In this document: one piece after another, positions 54,478 through 54,620 of the stretch
How the letters are laid out: every line of letters begins with the position of its first letter
Position numbering within the stretch: the first letter of the stretch is position 1
Notes under the pieces: model-generated
Database searches by the model: none
Seen by the model: only the letters and a program-made list of their open reading frames with translations
Told to the model about the DNA's origin: nothing
Position numbers and translations under genes: made by a program
DNA from: Methylophaga sp.
GTDB taxonomy: Bacteria > Pseudomonadota > Gammaproteobacteria > Nitrosococcales > Methylophagaceae
NCBI GenBank assembly: GCA_026988435.1
Contig: JALSLH010000039.1
Coordinates: 1 to 54,620, forward strand
Direction: 5' to 3'
Length of the DNA stretch: 54,620 nt

Positions 54478-54620
54478 TTAAAAATACCCTTCGCGTTTTT
54501 TCTGTTCCATCGAGCCTGCTGAATCATGGTCAATCAATCGACCTTGACGCTCAGACGTTGTGGTTAATAACATTTCTTGAATAATTTCAGGTAGCGTTGT
54601 TGCGCTTGATTCCACCGCCC
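54478..54620 (-). CDS. cysD: Sulfate adenylyltransferase subunit 2, C-terminal part
   Basis: The window edge cuts the gene; 46 C-terminal residues are visible. They read [29 protein letters not shown] and end [10 protein letters not shown], the conserved CysD tail. CysD is the catalytic subunit of ATP sulfurylase. The stop is at 54480-54478, 51 bp before cysN on the same strand. Confidence 0.93.
   Translation of the reverse strand, partial: AVESSATTLPEIIQEMLLTTTSERQGRLIDHDSAGSMEQKKREGYF

Overview
The window looks like chromosome of an AT-rich, motile gammaproteobacterium. Support comes from a polar-flagellum style FlrB/FlrC-type pair followed by fliEFGHIJK, a large single-operon chemotaxis cluster, a typical one-piece tmRNA, CysDN-type ATP sulfurylase, UvrA, GalU and MltD. 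A periplasmic MxaD-like SRPBCC protein next to a YVTN beta-propeller hints at a methylotroph, possibly Methylococcales. That assignment is an inference and is not proven by the window.

Region by region. 1-820: an IS200/IS605-type element whose TnpA is frameshifted and also split by a 287-bp insertion that separates the HUH motif from the catalytic-tyrosine helix. The insertion carries a dispersed repeat found again right after fliK (11209-11374). 950-11113: flagellar genes flrB, flrC, fliE, fliF, fliG, fliH, fliI, fliJ, fliK, with three sites matching the sigma-54 -24/-12 pattern (before flrB, fliE and fliK). 11399-12550: a cupin gene and tmRNA (tag ANDENYSMALAA), both on the minus strand. 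12600-14693: an Aer-like PAS chemoreceptor split from its MCP/CZB half by a +1 frameshift at CTT-TAA, behind a sigma-28-like promoter. 14781-18815: a zinc-ribbon membrane microprotein, a decayed coding remnant and an AsmA-like DUF748 protein. 19321-27887 (minus): trxB, an RND efflux pump operon (outer membrane factor, adaptor, permease) and the LysM transglycosylase mltD. 28239-33527: the MxaD-like/YVTN pair, a cinA with a degenerate deamidase domain, a persulfide dioxygenase-TauE/SafE pair, and ssb. 33785-48817: a chemotaxis megacluster read from a sigma-28-like promoter. 48936-54620 (minus): uvrA, galU, cysN and the end of cysD.

The chemotaxis cluster runs cheY-cheA-cheW-PAS/MCP-cheW-parA-STAS-cheR-cheD-cheB-MCP-STAS-REC/PP2C/HATPase-MCP-like mini-protein-ODP. 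It combines a full adaptation system (CheR, CheB, CheD) with a ParA-type array-positioning ATPase, a partner-switching module (STAS antagonist plus a fused receiver, phosphatase and kinase) and, at its end, a putative diiron oxygen sensor of the ODP family paired with a small soluble protein holding two degenerate copies of the MCP hairpin-tip signature. No cheZ is visible. This terminal pair is the best candidate for an undescribed signalling system in the window. A second pattern is a shared acidic Leu-Phe C-terminus on two MCPs and CheD, while the PAS/MCP ends in a CheR/CheB-tether-like EWDEF.
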